A DNA stretch of 64,000 bases from Actinacidiphila fildesensis (GCF_042652185.1 NZ_JBHSIX010000016.1), one strand, 5' to 3'; counted from the stretch's first letter, positions 1 to 9,412 are shown. A program made the numbers and translations. The notes: a model not told the origin generated them from the letters alone.

Positions 1-458
1 TCCAGCCGCACGCCGGCCCCCCGCTCCCCGACGACCTCGACGAACTCATCAGCCGCCGCCGCGGCACCCGCTTCCTGCTCGCCCACCCCCGCACCATCGC
101 CGCCATCGGCCGCGAATGGACCCGCAAAGGCCTCTACCCCGGCAACGCCGAAGTCGACGGCAGCAGCGTGCTCGCCTGGCGCGGCGTGCCCATCCTCAGC
201 TGCGGAAAGATCCCGATCAGTGAGGCCCGCACCAGCTCGATCATCGCGGTGCGTACCGGGGAGGACAACCAGGGCGTCATCGGCCTGCGCCAGACCGGCA
301 TCCCCGACGAGTACGAACCCGGACTCAATGTGCGGTTCATGGGGCTGAGCGAGAAGGCCATCATCAGCTACCTCGTCAGCACCTACTACTCCGCCGCGGT
401 ACTCGTCCCCGACGCCCTCGGCATCCTGGAGAACGTCAACATCGCCAACTGGCGCTGA
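1..458 (+). CDS. Family 2 encapsulin nanocompartment shell protein (3' end only)
   Basis: The reading frame is open from the left edge (first full codon at base 3) to a TGA at 456-458, so only the last 151 or so residues are present. Family 2 encapsulins self-assemble with the HK97 phage-capsid fold into protein shells that enclose a cargo enzyme. Landmarks I recognise are GTRFLLAHPRTIAAIGRE, the segment WRGVPILSCGKIP, and a C-terminal block with RQTGIPDEYEPG, VRFMGLSEKAI and PDALGILENVNIANWR. The 2A and 2B subtypes differ mainly in an N-terminal region outside the window, so I do not assign one. The cargo gene, often a terpene synthase or cysteine desulfurase, would lie to the left. The family call is confident. 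Confidence 0.88.
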   Translation, partial: QPHAGPPLPDDLDELISRRRGTRFLLAHPRTIAAIGREWTRKGLYPGNAEVDGSSVLAWRGVPILSCGKIPISEARTSSIIAVRTGEDNQGVIGLRQTGIPDEYEPGLNVRFMGLSEKAIISYLVSTYYSAAVLVPDALGILENVNIANWR

Positions 459-473
459 GGACTGTCCCGGTGG

Positions 474-500
474 CCGGGCCCGCCCGTCACACGGGCCCGG
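474..500. terminator. Hairpin between convergent genes
   Basis: A perfect 9-bp stem (CCGGGCCCG at 474-482 pairing with CGGGCCCGG at 492-500) lies between the stop of the encapsulin gene and the stop of the convergent kinase gene at 501. Its position suits a bidirectional terminator. There is no U-tract, which is common in Streptomyces. Confidence 0.6.
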
Positions 501-2645
501 TCACGCCTCCGGTACCGAGAAGCAGAGGAGTTTGCCTGAGCTGCTCACGTAGAGGTGGTCGTCGACGGGGAACGCCGCCCAGTAGCCGGATCCGCCGCTG
601 ACCGGGTAGTGCCAGACCTGTTTTCCGGTGCCGGCGTGGAAACCGTAGAGGCCTCCCGGTGCCGCGGCGAGGAAGAGGCCGCGTGCGGAGCCCAGGAACT
701 GGAGTGTGCCGAGGCCGGAGCCCGCGGTCCAGCGGGGTGCTCCGGTCAGCGCGTCGACGGCGTGCAGGGTCGAGTCGAGGTAGCAGACGGTCGCGCCGGA
801 CCGGTCGTAGCCCCGGTTTCCGCGGGCGGCCGTCTGCACACTCCACAGGGTCTTTCCCGTCGACGGGTCGAAGGCCGCGAGCAGTCCGCTGACCGCTCCC
901 GAGGCATCGGTGCCCGGGTAGCAGTACAGAGTTCCCTGGTGCAGCTCCAAGGACCCGTCATAGGCGAGGATTTGGCTGTTCGTGGGCGGCAGGCTGGTGG
1001 CGCGGCTCCAGAGGGTGGCGCCGTCGGCGGGCTTGAGGGCGAGCAGGTTCATGGCGCCGTCGAGGGCGTAGAGCACATCGCCCTCGGACGGCGGGTAGAG
1101 GGCGACGAGGTCCTTCGCCCACAGCCGGGCGCCTGTGTCCGGAGCGACGGTGGTGTATCCGCGGAGACTCGCGGTCGTGGACGTCTGCGAGGTGCTGCCC
1201 CAGAGGACCAGGCCGCCCGCCCGGGTGGTGCCGGTGACCGCGATGCCGTCACCTTCCGGCGACTTCCACCGCTCGGCGCCGGTCGACGCGTCGAGGCCCT
1301 GGAAGTGCCCGCTGTCGACCATGGCCACGAGCAGCGAACCATTGGCGAACTCCAGGTGCGGTGCGCCGGTCGCGGTCGCGGGCCGTTCCCACAGCTGTTT
1401 CCCGGACCGGACGTCGAGCGCGTGGATCTTTCCGTCGGTCCGTACCGTGTAGACGTGTCTGTCGTCCGCGATGGCGGCCGTGTTCTGGCCGCTCAGGTCC
1501 TTCCAGAGCGCGTTGCCGGTGCTCCGGTCGTAGCAGGCGCCCGAGGTCTTCCCGGCGCAGAGCAGCGCGGACGGCGTGACCGCCCGCAGGGCCATGTCGG
1601 GCTGCGGGAGGTCCGCGCTCCAGGACAGTTCGGGAGTGGCGGTCGCGCCCCGGCCGCCTGAGCGGAGCAGCAGCGCGGTGCCTCCGGCGGCCGCGGCCAC
1701 GGCGAGCACCCCGCCGCCGGCCAGCAGCCGGCGCCTGCTGAACAGGGGCGTCCTCACCGCTTCGTGGAGGTACCGCTCCGACGCGTTCACCTGCAGCTCG
1801 ACGGCGCCGAGCCAGCCCGCGGTGGTCACCGTACGCAGCCACACCTGCAGTTGCCCGACGGCCGGGCGCCGGGCCGGGTCCTTGTCGAGGCAGGCGGTGA
1901 GGATGCCGAGCAGTGCGTAGGGCACGCCCTCCAGCCGTGGTTCCTCGTGGGATGTGCGGTAGAGCAGCGCGTGCGCCGCGCCGGTACCGAAGGGCGGGGC
2001 TCCGGTACCGGCGAAGGCCAGCACGCTGCCGAGCGAGAACACATCGCTGGCGGGGGTGAGTTCGGCCCCCGTCGACTGCTCGGGCGACATGTAGCCGGGT
2101 GACCCGATGATCTGGCCGTCCGCGGTGAGCACCGTCCCGTCGACGGCCCGGCTGATGCCGAAGTCGATGACCCGGGGCCCGTCGCGGGCCAGCAGGATGT
2201 TGGACGGCTTGAGGTCGCGGTGGATCAGCCCCACGCGGTGGATGGCGGCCAGCGCCTCGGCCAGACCGGCGCCGAGCACGCGCAGGGTGGCTTCCGGCAT
2301 GGGCCCATGGGCCTGGATCGCTTCGCTGAGCGAGGGGCCGGGGATGTACTCGGTGGCCAGCCAGGGCTGCGGTCCTTCGGGGTCGGCGTCGACGACGGGC
2401 GCGGTGAAGGCGCCGCCGACCGCGCGGGCGGCGTCCACCTCTGCCGTGAAGCGCCGCCGGAAGCCGGGATCGGAGGTCAGCTCGGGACGGACGACCTTGA
2501 CGGCGACGGCGCGCCCGCTGCGCGAGGCGGCCAGGTACACCCGGCCCATGCCGCCCGCGCCGAGTTCCCGGATCACCCGGTACGGCCCGATGTGCGGGGC
2601 GGAGCCGGGGGCCGGGGTGGCCGGCGTGGCCATCGGGCTGGTCAT
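501..2645 (-). CDS. Ser/Thr protein kinase with PQQ-type beta-propeller repeats (AfsK-like)
   Basis: The product is a 714-aa membrane-anchored eukaryotic-type protein kinase. The catalytic domain covers about residues 18-275, with the glycine loop GAGGMG, VAVKVV with the ATP-anchoring Lys, HRDLKPSN near 143, DFG near 160 and the activation segment GSPGYMSPEQ. A transmembrane segment lies at about 303-325 (RRRLLAGGGVLAVAAAAGG). The rest is PQQ/WD-like repeats (WKDLSGQNTAAIADDRHVYT, ALDVRSGKQLWERP and others), predicted to face outward. This kinase-TM-PQQ order is that of AfsK. The ATG start overlaps the stop of the upstream kinase as ATGA, so the two genes are translationally coupled. An upstream in-frame extension to 3041 is only an overlap with that gene. 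The ligand of the propeller is unknown. Confidence 0.9.
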   Translation of the reverse strand: MTSPMATPATPAPGSAPHIGPYRVIRELGAGGMGRVYLAASRSGRAVAVKVVRPELTSDPGFRRRFTAEVDAARAVGGAFTAPVVDADPEGPQPWLATEYIPGPSLSEAIQAHGPMPEATLRVLGAGLAEALAAIHRVGLIHRDLKPSNILLARDGPRVIDFGISRAVDGTVLTADGQIIGSPGYMSPEQSTGAELTPASDVFSLGSVLAFAGTGAPPFGTGAAHALLYRTSHEEPRLEGVPYALLGILTACLDKDPARRPAVGQLQVWLRTVTTAGWLGAVELQVNASERYLHEAVRTPLFSRRRLLAGGGVLAVAAAAGGTALLLRSGGRGATATPELSWSADLPQPDMALRAVTPSALLCAGKTSGACYDRSTGNALWKDLSGQNTAAIADDRHVYTVRTDGKIHALDVRSGKQLWERPATATGAPHLEFANGSLLVAMVDSGHFQGLDASTGAERWKSPEGDGIAVTGTTRAGGLVLWGSTSQTSTTASLRGYTTVAPDTGARLWAKDLVALYPPSEGDVLYALDGAMNLLALKPADGATLWSRATSLPPTNSQILAYDGSLELHQGTLYCYPGTDASGAVSGLLAAFDPSTGKTLWSVQTAARGNRGYDRSGATVCYLDSTLHAVDALTGAPRWTAGSGLGTLQFLGSARGLFLAAAPGGLYGFHAGTGKQVWHYPVSGGSGYWAAFPVDDHLYVSSSGKLLCFSVPEA

Positions 2646-4873
2646 GAGGTGTCGCTCCGGAACGCGTAGAGGGTGGTGTCGGACGCGGCGTAGACGGTGC
2701 TGCCGACGGCCTGCAGCAACCACGCGTTCTTGCTCGCGGATTCGGCGCCGGAGGGCTGGTGCGCCCAGAGCAGCTTGCCGTCGGAGGCGCGCAGGACGAG
2801 GAAGCCCGGGGTGTCGCCTGCGGCGAACAGCGGGACCGCCACCAGGGACGTGGAGACGGCGGGGCCCGGGTTCAGCGAGTTCTGCGGGTCGAGGGTCAGC
2901 GGACTCGCGGTGTGCCACACCTGGTCGCCGCTGCCCGTGTCGAGGGCGAAGACGGTGCCCTGGCCCTCGGCGACCACGTAGGCCCGCTGTCCCAGGACCG
3001 TGGTGGGGTTGAGCGTGGTCGTCGAGTTGACTGCGGTCCACAGGCGGTGGCCGTCCGAAGCGCGGAACGCCTGCACCTTGACGCTGGTGAGGAGCAGTGC
3101 CTTACCGTCGCTGGCCAGGCCCGGGTAGTCGCCGGGCCTGACGACGTCACGGACCGTCCACCGCACCGCGCCGCTCCGCAGATCCACTCCGTGGACGTCA
3201 CTGCCGTCGTGCAGAAAGCAGCCGACCCCGTCGGAGTAGGCGTGGAAGTCGCTGCCCTTCACCTTGTGGGACCACAGCAGCTTCCCGGTGACGAGGTCCA
3301 CGGCGCGCACCTGGTAGGCCCTGTCGCCGCTGGTTCCGATCAGGGCGACCGAGCGGGCGACGAAGAAGACGTCGTGAATGGAGTCGGCGTAGGAGTCCCC
3401 GTCCTCCGGCCCGGTGACCGCGTGGGTGAACCGCAGGGTGCCGCCGCCGTCCACGCCGAGCAGATGGCCGCGCTCGCCGCCCCAGGCCGAGGCGAACAGC
3501 GTCGATCCCCGCACGCCGAGCCACTCGAGCTTGCCGGAGACGTCGGACGGCACCCGGGGGTCGGCCGTCCAGCGCTTCTGTCCGGTCGCGGAGTCGTAGC
3601 CGGTCGCGGTGGTCTTGTCCCAGTGCACGAGGGTGCCCCCGAGGAGCTCCAGGTGCGCGCCGGCCTGCAGTTGCTGCAGCGGCATCGACCACTGCGGCTT
3701 CGGTCCCGCCGCCACCTTGGCGCCGGGCCGGATCGTGGTGCCCGCGCTGCCGGGGGCGCCGCCCGGGGAGCGGCCGGGCTTCGACCTCCGGTCGATCAGG
3801 GCCGTGGCGCTCGCGGCGGCCACGGCGGTGCCGCCGGCGGCGATCCACAGGAAGCGGCGGCGGCTCGGCCCGCCCGGGGCCGCCGTGTCCGGCGGGCCGA
3901 CGGGGATCGGAGGCACGGCCAGCAGGGCGGCGGCGCTCGCTTCCCGTGCGGCGATGTCCGCCAGCAGGCCCGGGGTGAGCAGTGAGGAGGGTTCGACCGG
4001 ACCCAGTGCGGTCAGCAGCGCGGTGACGGACGGCCTGCGGGCGGGCTCCTTGTCCAGACAGGCCGCGACCAGGGGACGCAGAGCGTCGGGTACCCCGTCC
4101 AGTCGCGCTGGGGCGTGGACGGCCCGGTAGAGGATCCCGGGCGTGCTCCCGGTGCCGAAGGGACCCCCGCCGGTGGCCGCGAACGCCAGGACGCAGCCGA
4201 GGGAGAAGACATCGGCCGCCGGTCCGGTCTCGCGGCTCGACGCGATCTGCTCCGGAGCCATGAATCCGGGCGTTCCCATCACAGCGTTCGTCCGGGTCAC
4301 CTGGGTCGCCTCCGCCACCCGGCTGATCCCGAAGTCGATGACACGGGGCCCGTCGTGGGCCAGGAGCACGTTCCCCGGTTTGAGGTCGCGGTGGACGATG
4401 CCGGCGGCGTGGATCGTCAGCAGCGCCTCGGCGAGTCCGGCGCCGAGGGTCCGCAGGGCCGGCTCGGGCAGCGGGCCGAAACGCGCCACGGCGTCGTGCA
4501 GGGACGGCGCGGGGATGTAGGCGGTGGCCAGCCACGGCTGCTCGGCGCCCGCGTCGGCGTCGAGCACCGGCGGGGTGAAGAACCCGCTCACCTTCCGGGC
4601 GGCGTCGGCCTCGCGCCGGAAGCGCCCGCGGAAGTCCGGCGCCTCGGTGTACTCGGGCCGGATCACCTTCAGCGCGACCAGCCGCGATCCCGGTGATCTG
4701 GCCAGGAAGACCCTGCCCATGCCGCCCTCGCCCAGGAGTTGGAGGACCTCGTAGGGGCCGATCCGGCCTGGGCTCTGCGACTGCGGTTGCCGCTGTTCCT
4801 GCCCCTGTTCCTGGATGGTGGTGCGCTGTCGCGGGGCGGTGGGGTCGTTGGCGCCGTACGCCGGTGTCTGCAC
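2642..4873 (-). CDS. Ser/Thr protein kinase with PQQ-type beta-propeller repeats
   Basis: This 743-aa kinase is a paralogue of the downstream gene. After a Gln-rich N-terminus, the kinase domain runs from about residue 38 to 295 (LGEGGMGRVFLA, VALKVIRPEY, HRDLKPGN near 161, DFGISRV, GTPGFMAPEQ). A transmembrane helix follows at about 341-362 (FLWIAAGGTAVAAASATALI). The C-terminal half has PQQ-like repeats such as YDSATGQKRWTADPR and VDLVTGKLLWSHKV. The start is GTG with a weak ribosome site. The gene begins 17 bp after the stop of the proline-rich membrane protein and overlaps the next kinase by 4 bp, so the three probably form one operon. The divergent SARP/AfsR-type regulator is a plausible phosphorylation target by analogy with AfsK and AfsR; this is inference. 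Confidence 0.9.
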   Translation of the reverse strand: MQTPAYGANDPTAPRQRTTIQEQGQEQRQPQSQSPGRIGPYEVLQLLGEGGMGRVFLARSPGSRLVALKVIRPEYTEAPDFRGRFRREADAARKVSGFFTPPVLDADAGAEQPWLATAYIPAPSLHDAVARFGPLPEPALRTLGAGLAEALLTIHAAGIVHRDLKPGNVLLAHDGPRVIDFGISRVAEATQVTRTNAVMGTPGFMAPEQIASSRETGPAADVFSLGCVLAFAATGGGPFGTGSTPGILYRAVHAPARLDGVPDALRPLVAACLDKEPARRPSVTALLTALGPVEPSSLLTPGLLADIAAREASAAALLAVPPIPVGPPDTAAPGGPSRRRFLWIAAGGTAVAAASATALIDRRSKPGRSPGGAPGSAGTTIRPGAKVAAGPKPQWSMPLQQLQAGAHLELLGGTLVHWDKTTATGYDSATGQKRWTADPRVPSDVSGKLEWLGVRGSTLFASAWGGERGHLLGVDGGGTLRFTHAVTGPEDGDSYADSIHDVFFVARSVALIGTSGDRAYQVRAVDLVTGKLLWSHKVKGSDFHAYSDGVGCFLHDGSDVHGVDLRSGAVRWTVRDVVRPGDYPGLASDGKALLLTSVKVQAFRASDGHRLWTAVNSTTTLNPTTVLGQRAYVVAEGQGTVFALDTGSGDQVWHTASPLTLDPQNSLNPGPAVSTSLVAVPLFAAGDTPGFLVLRASDGKLLWAHQPSGAESASKNAWLLQAVGSTVYAASDTTLYAFRSDTS

Positions 4874-4890
4874 GGTGTCGTGACGGCGGG

Positions 4891-5823
4891 TCAGCTGAGG
4901 GAGCCGAGTACGTCGCGGGCGGCGGCGACGGCGGCGTCCTCGGACTGTTGCTGGCGTGGGCCGGAGTCCGAGGTGTCATAGCCGAAACTCACGGAGAACG
5001 CGGCGTTGCCCTCGTGGACGATCACCGTTGCCTCTGCCAGGCCCCCCATGTCCTTGTCGACGGCGTGGACGACGTAGGCCTCTTCGCCGAGACCGGTGAG
5101 CGACCGGGAATCGGTGGTCGTGCGCATGTCCTTCAGGGCGTTGAGAGCGGTCGACTTGTCCATGTCGTACATGCCCTTCGCTCCGGGGCTGACCGTGAGG
5201 TGCACCCGCAGATGCAGCAGCCGGCCGCCGGAACCGGAGGCAGTGTCCCAGCTCGGCATCTTGGTGATCATCGCTGCCATGGTCGTGTTGTCGAACTGCG
5301 ACGGCTTGCACTCGGTTCCGGGCGCGATGCTCGCGATGGTGGCCTCCTTGATCAGCCGGCACCCATCGGGGACGTGGGTGAACGTCCGTCCCGCCGGGGC
5401 CTGCGACGGAAGCTTGCCGCCGCCCGGGGCACCGGACGGACTCCCCGACGCGGCGTTCTTGTCATCGCCCCCGGATGTGGCGATGATCACGCCGACGATC
5501 GCGGCCACGACGAGCACGGCGCCGCCGATCAGCCAGGGCTTCCCACTCCCGCCCGGCCGCCCCCCGTTCGGCGGTCCGTACTGCGGCGGGGTCGGCGGGA
5601 GGTGCTGCGACCAGGCCGAGGGCGCGCCCGGCGGCTGGGCCGGGACCGGCGGCGGCAGCTGCCCCGGGGGCTGCGCCGCCGGTCCCCAGCCCGGCCCTCC
5701 CGGCATCCCCTGCCCTCCCGGCATCCCCTGCCCTGCCGGCGTCCCCTGCCCGAGCGGCTGGGTGGGGTCGGTCCGGTAAGGGCCCTGCCGGGGGTCCATG
5801 GGGTTCTGCGGGGTCTCACTCAC
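4891..5823 (-). CDS. Proline-rich membrane-anchored protein of unknown function
   Basis: This is a 310-aa protein. The first 110 residues are rich in Pro, Gly and Gln with short tandem repeats (GQGMPGGQGMPGGPG). One transmembrane helix follows (KPWLIGGAVLVVAAIVGVII), then an extracytoplasmic domain with two Cys (PDGCRLIKEA and GTECKPSQFD) and a GEEAYVV segment, which recalls DUF3558-like extracellular domains. I chose the GTG at 5823 because the frame upstream is not protein-like; an ATG at 5799 is possible. It is the first gene of the kinase operon. Similar cytoplasmic Pro-rich tails occur in actinobacterial membrane proteins near Ser/Thr kinases, so it may be a substrate or sensor partner. 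No enzymatic motif is visible. Confidence 0.75.
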   Translation of the reverse strand: MSETPQNPMDPRQGPYRTDPTQPLGQGTPAGQGMPGGQGMPGGPGWGPAAQPPGQLPPPVPAQPPGAPSAWSQHLPPTPPQYGPPNGGRPGGSGKPWLIGGAVLVVAAIVGVIIATSGGDDKNAASGSPSGAPGGGKLPSQAPAGRTFTHVPDGCRLIKEATIASIAPGTECKPSQFDNTTMAAMITKMPSWDTASGSGGRLLHLRVHLTVSPGAKGMYDMDKSTALNALKDMRTTTDSRSLTGLGEEAYVVHAVDKDMGGLAEATVIVHEGNAAFSVSFGYDTSDSGPRQQQSEDAAVAAARDVLGSLS

Positions 5824-5996
5824 GGGGCAGTTCGCTTTCCGTCCGGTTCTCGGCATAGGGAACGGCGCAGGCCAGTCCCGTGGGCCGGGTCCGGGACGAA
5901 GGCGCACCGGTACCCCACGCACTTGCCAAAGTCTTCCGCGAGGCGCTGCAATGCTGATGAAATCTTGCTGAATCGGGGGACGCGGAGGACTACGGG
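5824..5996. promoter_or_regulatory. Divergent intergenic region, kinase operon and SARP gene
   Basis: This 173-bp spacer separates the two GTG starts and must hold the promoters for both directions. It is clearly less GC-rich than the genes near 5945-5975. I could not define convincing -35/-10 pairs. A ribosome site (CGGAGGAC) precedes the plus-strand start. Confidence 0.45.
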
Positions 5997-8909
5997 GTGG
6001 GCGCAGATTCAACGGGGTGGCTACAGATCGACCTGCTCGGGCCGGTCAGAGCCACCAGGGGCGACGCACCGCTCGAACTCGGTCCGGTACGGCGGCAGGA
6101 AGTGCTGGCCGCGCTGGTCCTGCGGCCGGGCACCCTCGTCACCCACCAGCAGCTGCTCGACGACGTCTGGGGGGCCGATCCTCCGGGAACGGGCCATCGG
6201 GTCCTGCCGAGTTACGTCTATCCGCTGCGGAAGCTGCTGGACACGCGGGATGCCGGTCCTGCCGAGTCGTTGATCCGCAGCGAGCGCGGCGGCTACCGCT
6301 TCGTGGCCGGCGGGGCACGGAGGGACGTCGACGAACTGGCCGAGCGGGCCGGCGGCGCCCGGCGCGCGCAGGCCGCCGGCGATCCCGCGGCCGCCCTCGA
6401 CAACTTCGCCCTGGCTCTCGGGTTGTTCCGCGGCGAGCCGCTGACCGGTCTGCTGGGGCCGTTCGCGGACGCCGAACGGCAGCGGCTGGCGCAGCACCGG
6501 CGCACGCTCGAACGGGAGCGGCTGGAGTGTCTGGTGCTGCTCGGCCGGTACACGGACGCCCTGGACGGCCTCGTGGTGCCGGCCGCGGCCCGGCCGTACG
6601 ACGAACCGCTCGCCGCGCTGCGGATGCGCGCGCTGTACGGCAGCGACCGGCAGGTCGAGGCGCTGGCCGTCTACGGGGAGACACGGGACCGGCTCCTCGA
6701 CGAGCTGGGGGTGGAGCCCGGCGAGGAACTGCGTCGGGTGCACCAGGGCGTCCTGCGCCGGGACGACGGGCTGCTGCTCGGCCGGGTGGTGCGGCAGCGC
6801 GCGGCCGGGTCGGCGCCCGCGCGCCCCGCGCCGCAGCGGAACGAACTGCCCGGGGACACCGCCTGCCTGGTCGGCCGCGAGGCCGAACTCGCCCTGCTCA
6901 CCGCGCCCGCGTCCGCCGGGGCCGTGTCCGTGGCGGCCGTGGACGGCACGGCGGGTGTCGGCAAGACCGCGCTGGTGGTCCGCGCCGCCTGGACGCTCCG
7001 CGACCAGTACCCGGACGGCTGCCTGTTCGTGGACCTGCACGCGTACGGCACCGGCCAGGAGAGCACAGGACCGCAGCGGACGCTGCACCGGCTGCTGCGC
7101 GCGGTCGGGAGCGCCGACGGTGAACTGCCGGACGAGCTGGACGAGCTGGTGACGGCCTGGCGTGCGGCGACGAGTTCGCTGCGGCTGCTGCTGGTCGTGG
7201 ACGACGCTCCCAGCGCCGAGCTGGTGCGCCCGCTGCTGCCCGCCGGGCCGGGCAGCAGGGTGCTGGTGGTGGGCCGGCAGCGGCTGTCCGGGCTCGACGC
7301 CGACCTGCGGCTCACCGTGGAGCCGCTCGGCACGGGCGAGGGGGTCGCGCTGCTCCGGCACCTCCTCGGTGAGGCGCGCGCGGACCGGGAGCCGGAGGCC
7401 GCGCGGGAACTCGCCCGGCGCTGCGGCGGTCTGCCGCTGGCGCTGCGGATCACCGGGGCCCGGCTGCAGAACCGCCGGTCCTGGACGCTGGCCCACCTGG
7501 TGGACCGGCTGTCGGACGACGAGCGCCGCCTCGGTGAACTGCGGGCCGAGGACCGCAGCGTGGAGGCGGCCTTCCGGATGTCCTACGACCAGCTCGCGCC
7601 CGGGCTGCAGCGCGGTTTCCGCGCGCTGGGACTGTCGCCGACGGCCGGGTTCGACGCGCTCACCCCGGCCGTCATGCTGGGCTGCTCCCGCGAGGACGCC
7701 GAGGACGTCCTGGAGCAACTGGTCGACGCGAGTCTGCTGCAGCAGCCGCGGCCGGGCCGCTACCGGCTGCACGACCTGGTGCGGGACCACACGCTGCGGC
7801 TCGCCGCCGCGGAGCCCGAGGAGTCCGCGGCCGCCCGCTCCGCCGTGCTGCACCTCTACACGGCCGCCGGCCGGATCGCCAGCGACTGGGGCCCCGAGGG
7901 CTTCCCGACGGGACCGGACGTCACCGGCTCGCCGTTCGCCGACTGGCAGGCCGCCGCTGCCTGGTTGGACGCCGCGGCCTGCCAACTGGTCGATGTGGTG
8001 GCCTGCGCGGTGACCGCCGGGGAGGCCGACCACGCCTGCTGGATCGCCGAGGGCCTGGTCGACCATCTGGTCCGCCAGGGGCGCTACCACGAGTGCCGGT
8101 CGGCCCTGGAACTCGCGCTGACCTGCGCGGACACGGCCGATGACCGGCGGATGCCCTCCTCCCTGCGGAGCTGTATGGGCATCGTCGACATCTACCAGGG
8201 GCGGTTCCGGCAGGCGCACGCCTGGTTCACCGACGCACTGCGCATCGCCCGCCGCCTGGGCGATCTGCGGGAACAGGCGCGGGCGCTGGCCGGGATGGGC
8301 GCCTCGGAGCGGTCGCTGGACCGCACCGGGGAGGCGGTCGCCCACCTGAGTGAGGTGGTGGAGCTGGCGGCCCGGCTCGACGACGACTGGCTGGGCGGGA
8401 TGTCGACCTGCAACCTCGGCGCCATCCACCACCATCAGGGGCGCTACGAGGACGCGCTCGCGTACTTCGCCACCTCCCTCGCGTTCGCCGAGAAGATCGA
8501 CCGGCCCAGGATGATCAGCAAGACCCTGTGTCATGCCGCCGAGGTCCATCTCGACCTCGGACGGCACGCGGAGGCCAGAGGCCTGCTCCGGCGGGCGGCC
8601 GAACTGGCCCGGGAGGTCGGGGACCTGCCGCTGCGCGCGGTGAGCCTGTCGCGGCTCGGCGCCGCGGAGCACGGCGAGGGCGATCTGCCCTCGGCCGTCG
8701 CCCTCCACCACGAAGCCCTCTCCACCCTCAACGAGCACACCAGCACGGCGCTGGAGATGGAGGTCCGCAGCCGCCTCGGGAGCACCTACGCGGCAGCGGG
8801 CCGCCGCACCGAGGCGGAGCAGCAGTTCCGGACCGCCCTCGCCCTGGCCGGGGCCATGGACCACCCCCGGGAACACGGCATGGCCCTGGCCGGCCTGCGG
8901 GACTGCTGA
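5997..8909 (+). CDS. AfsR/SARP-family transcriptional regulator with NB-ARC and TPR domains
   Basis: This 970-aa large SARP activates transcription from heptameric direct repeats. Domains in order are an OmpR-type winged helix at about 8-95 (LLGPVRATRGDAPLELGPVR, LLDDVWG, SYVYPLRKLLD), a BTAD bundle at about 105-250, an NB-ARC ATPase from about 300 with Walker A GTAGVGKTAL near 318 and Walker B RLLLVVDDA, and TPR-like helices from about 690 to the end. The length and order match AfsR. GTG at 5997 follows GGAGG by about 9 bp. There is no afsS-like small gene downstream, so this is an AfsR-type paralogue and not the canonical afsR locus. Its divergent neighbours are AfsK-like kinases, which suggests a self-contained phosphorelay. 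Confidence 0.9.
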   Translation: MGADSTGWLQIDLLGPVRATRGDAPLELGPVRRQEVLAALVLRPGTLVTHQQLLDDVWGADPPGTGHRVLPSYVYPLRKLLDTRDAGPAESLIRSERGGYRFVAGGARRDVDELAERAGGARRAQAAGDPAAALDNFALALGLFRGEPLTGLLGPFADAERQRLAQHRRTLERERLECLVLLGRYTDALDGLVVPAAARPYDEPLAALRMRALYGSDRQVEALAVYGETRDRLLDELGVEPGEELRRVHQGVLRRDDGLLLGRVVRQRAAGSAPARPAPQRNELPGDTACLVGREAELALLTAPASAGAVSVAAVDGTAGVGKTALVVRAAWTLRDQYPDGCLFVDLHAYGTGQESTGPQRTLHRLLRAVGSADGELPDELDELVTAWRAATSSLRLLLVVDDAPSAELVRPLLPAGPGSRVLVVGRQRLSGLDADLRLTVEPLGTGEGVALLRHLLGEARADREPEAARELARRCGGLPLALRITGARLQNRRSWTLAHLVDRLSDDERRLGELRAEDRSVEAAFRMSYDQLAPGLQRGFRALGLSPTAGFDALTPAVMLGCSREDAEDVLEQLVDASLLQQPRPGRYRLHDLVRDHTLRLAAAEPEESAAARSAVLHLYTAAGRIASDWGPEGFPTGPDVTGSPFADWQAAAAWLDAAACQLVDVVACAVTAGEADHACWIAEGLVDHLVRQGRYHECRSALELALTCADTADDRRMPSSLRSCMGIVDIYQGRFRQAHAWFTDALRIARRLGDLREQARALAGMGASERSLDRTGEAVAHLSEVVELAARLDDDWLGGMSTCNLGAIHHHQGRYEDALAYFATSLAFAEKIDRPRMISKTLCHAAEVHLDLGRHAEARGLLRRAAELAREVGDLPLRAVSLSRLGAAEHGEGDLPSAVALHHEALSTLNEHTSTALEMEVRSRLGSTYAAAGRRTEAEQQFRTALALAGAMDHPREHGMALAGLRDC

Positions 8910-8935
8910 ACGGCGGGGCGTCAGGGGGCCGGGCG

Positions 8936-9373
8936 TCAGGAGGTCGGGGCGGCGCCCCCGGGGACCAGGCCGTCGGCGACCAGGCCGGCGAGGACCGCCT
9001 GGCCCAGGGCCTGTACGGCGGACTGGGGACGGACCATCACCGTGAACTCCTTGACCCGGCCGGCCTCGTCGAACTGGAGCATGTCGATGCCGTGGATCTC
9101 CTTGCCGTCCACGGTGGCCCGGAAGACGAGGATCTCCGACGGGGCCTCTGCGCCGTCGGTACTGGTCTCGGCCGTGCCGTCGAACCGTCCGACGTAGCGG
9201 AAGTCCTCGAAGGTGCGCAGCAGCACGCCGAAGAGCCCCAACACCATGGCCTTGCCCTCGAAGGGCGTGAACTTCACCGGGCTGTAGAAGCGGATGTCGT
9301 CGGTGAACAGGTCGTCCAGTGCGGCGAGATCGCGCTTCTCCACGGCGGTACGGAAGCGTTCGGCAGTCTCCAT
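8936..9373 (-). CDS. SnoaL-like / NTF2-fold protein
   Basis: This 145-aa protein has the nuclear-transport-factor-2-like pattern: ERFRTAVEKRDLAALDDLFTDDIRFYSP at the N-terminus, then FEGKAMVLGLF, a central strand region and GIDMLQFDEAGRVKEFTVMV. These are typical of small SnoaL-like hydrolases, isomerases or binding proteins. The ATG at 9373 follows GGAGGGG by 3-4 bp; an upstream in-frame GTG at 9415 has no site. The gene is divergent from the PadR regulator, and the shared 108-bp spacer contains an inverted repeat that PadR could bind, so this gene is a likely PadR target. No catalytic residue set can be assigned. Confidence 0.8.
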   Translation of the reverse strand: METAERFRTAVEKRDLAALDDLFTDDIRFYSPVKFTPFEGKAMVLGLFGVLLRTFEDFRYVGRFDGTAETSTDGAEAPSEILVFRATVDGKEIHGIDMLQFDEAGRVKEFTVMVRPQSAVQALGQAVLAGLVADGLVPGGAAPTS

Positions 9374-9412
9374 GACCCCTCCAGATACGCAGGTGCCCCG
9401 AGCTCGGATACT

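Noticed and set aside
5997..8909. The canonical afsR gene.
   Set aside because: There is no afsS-like gene downstream and the flanking genes differ, so I call it only AfsR-type.
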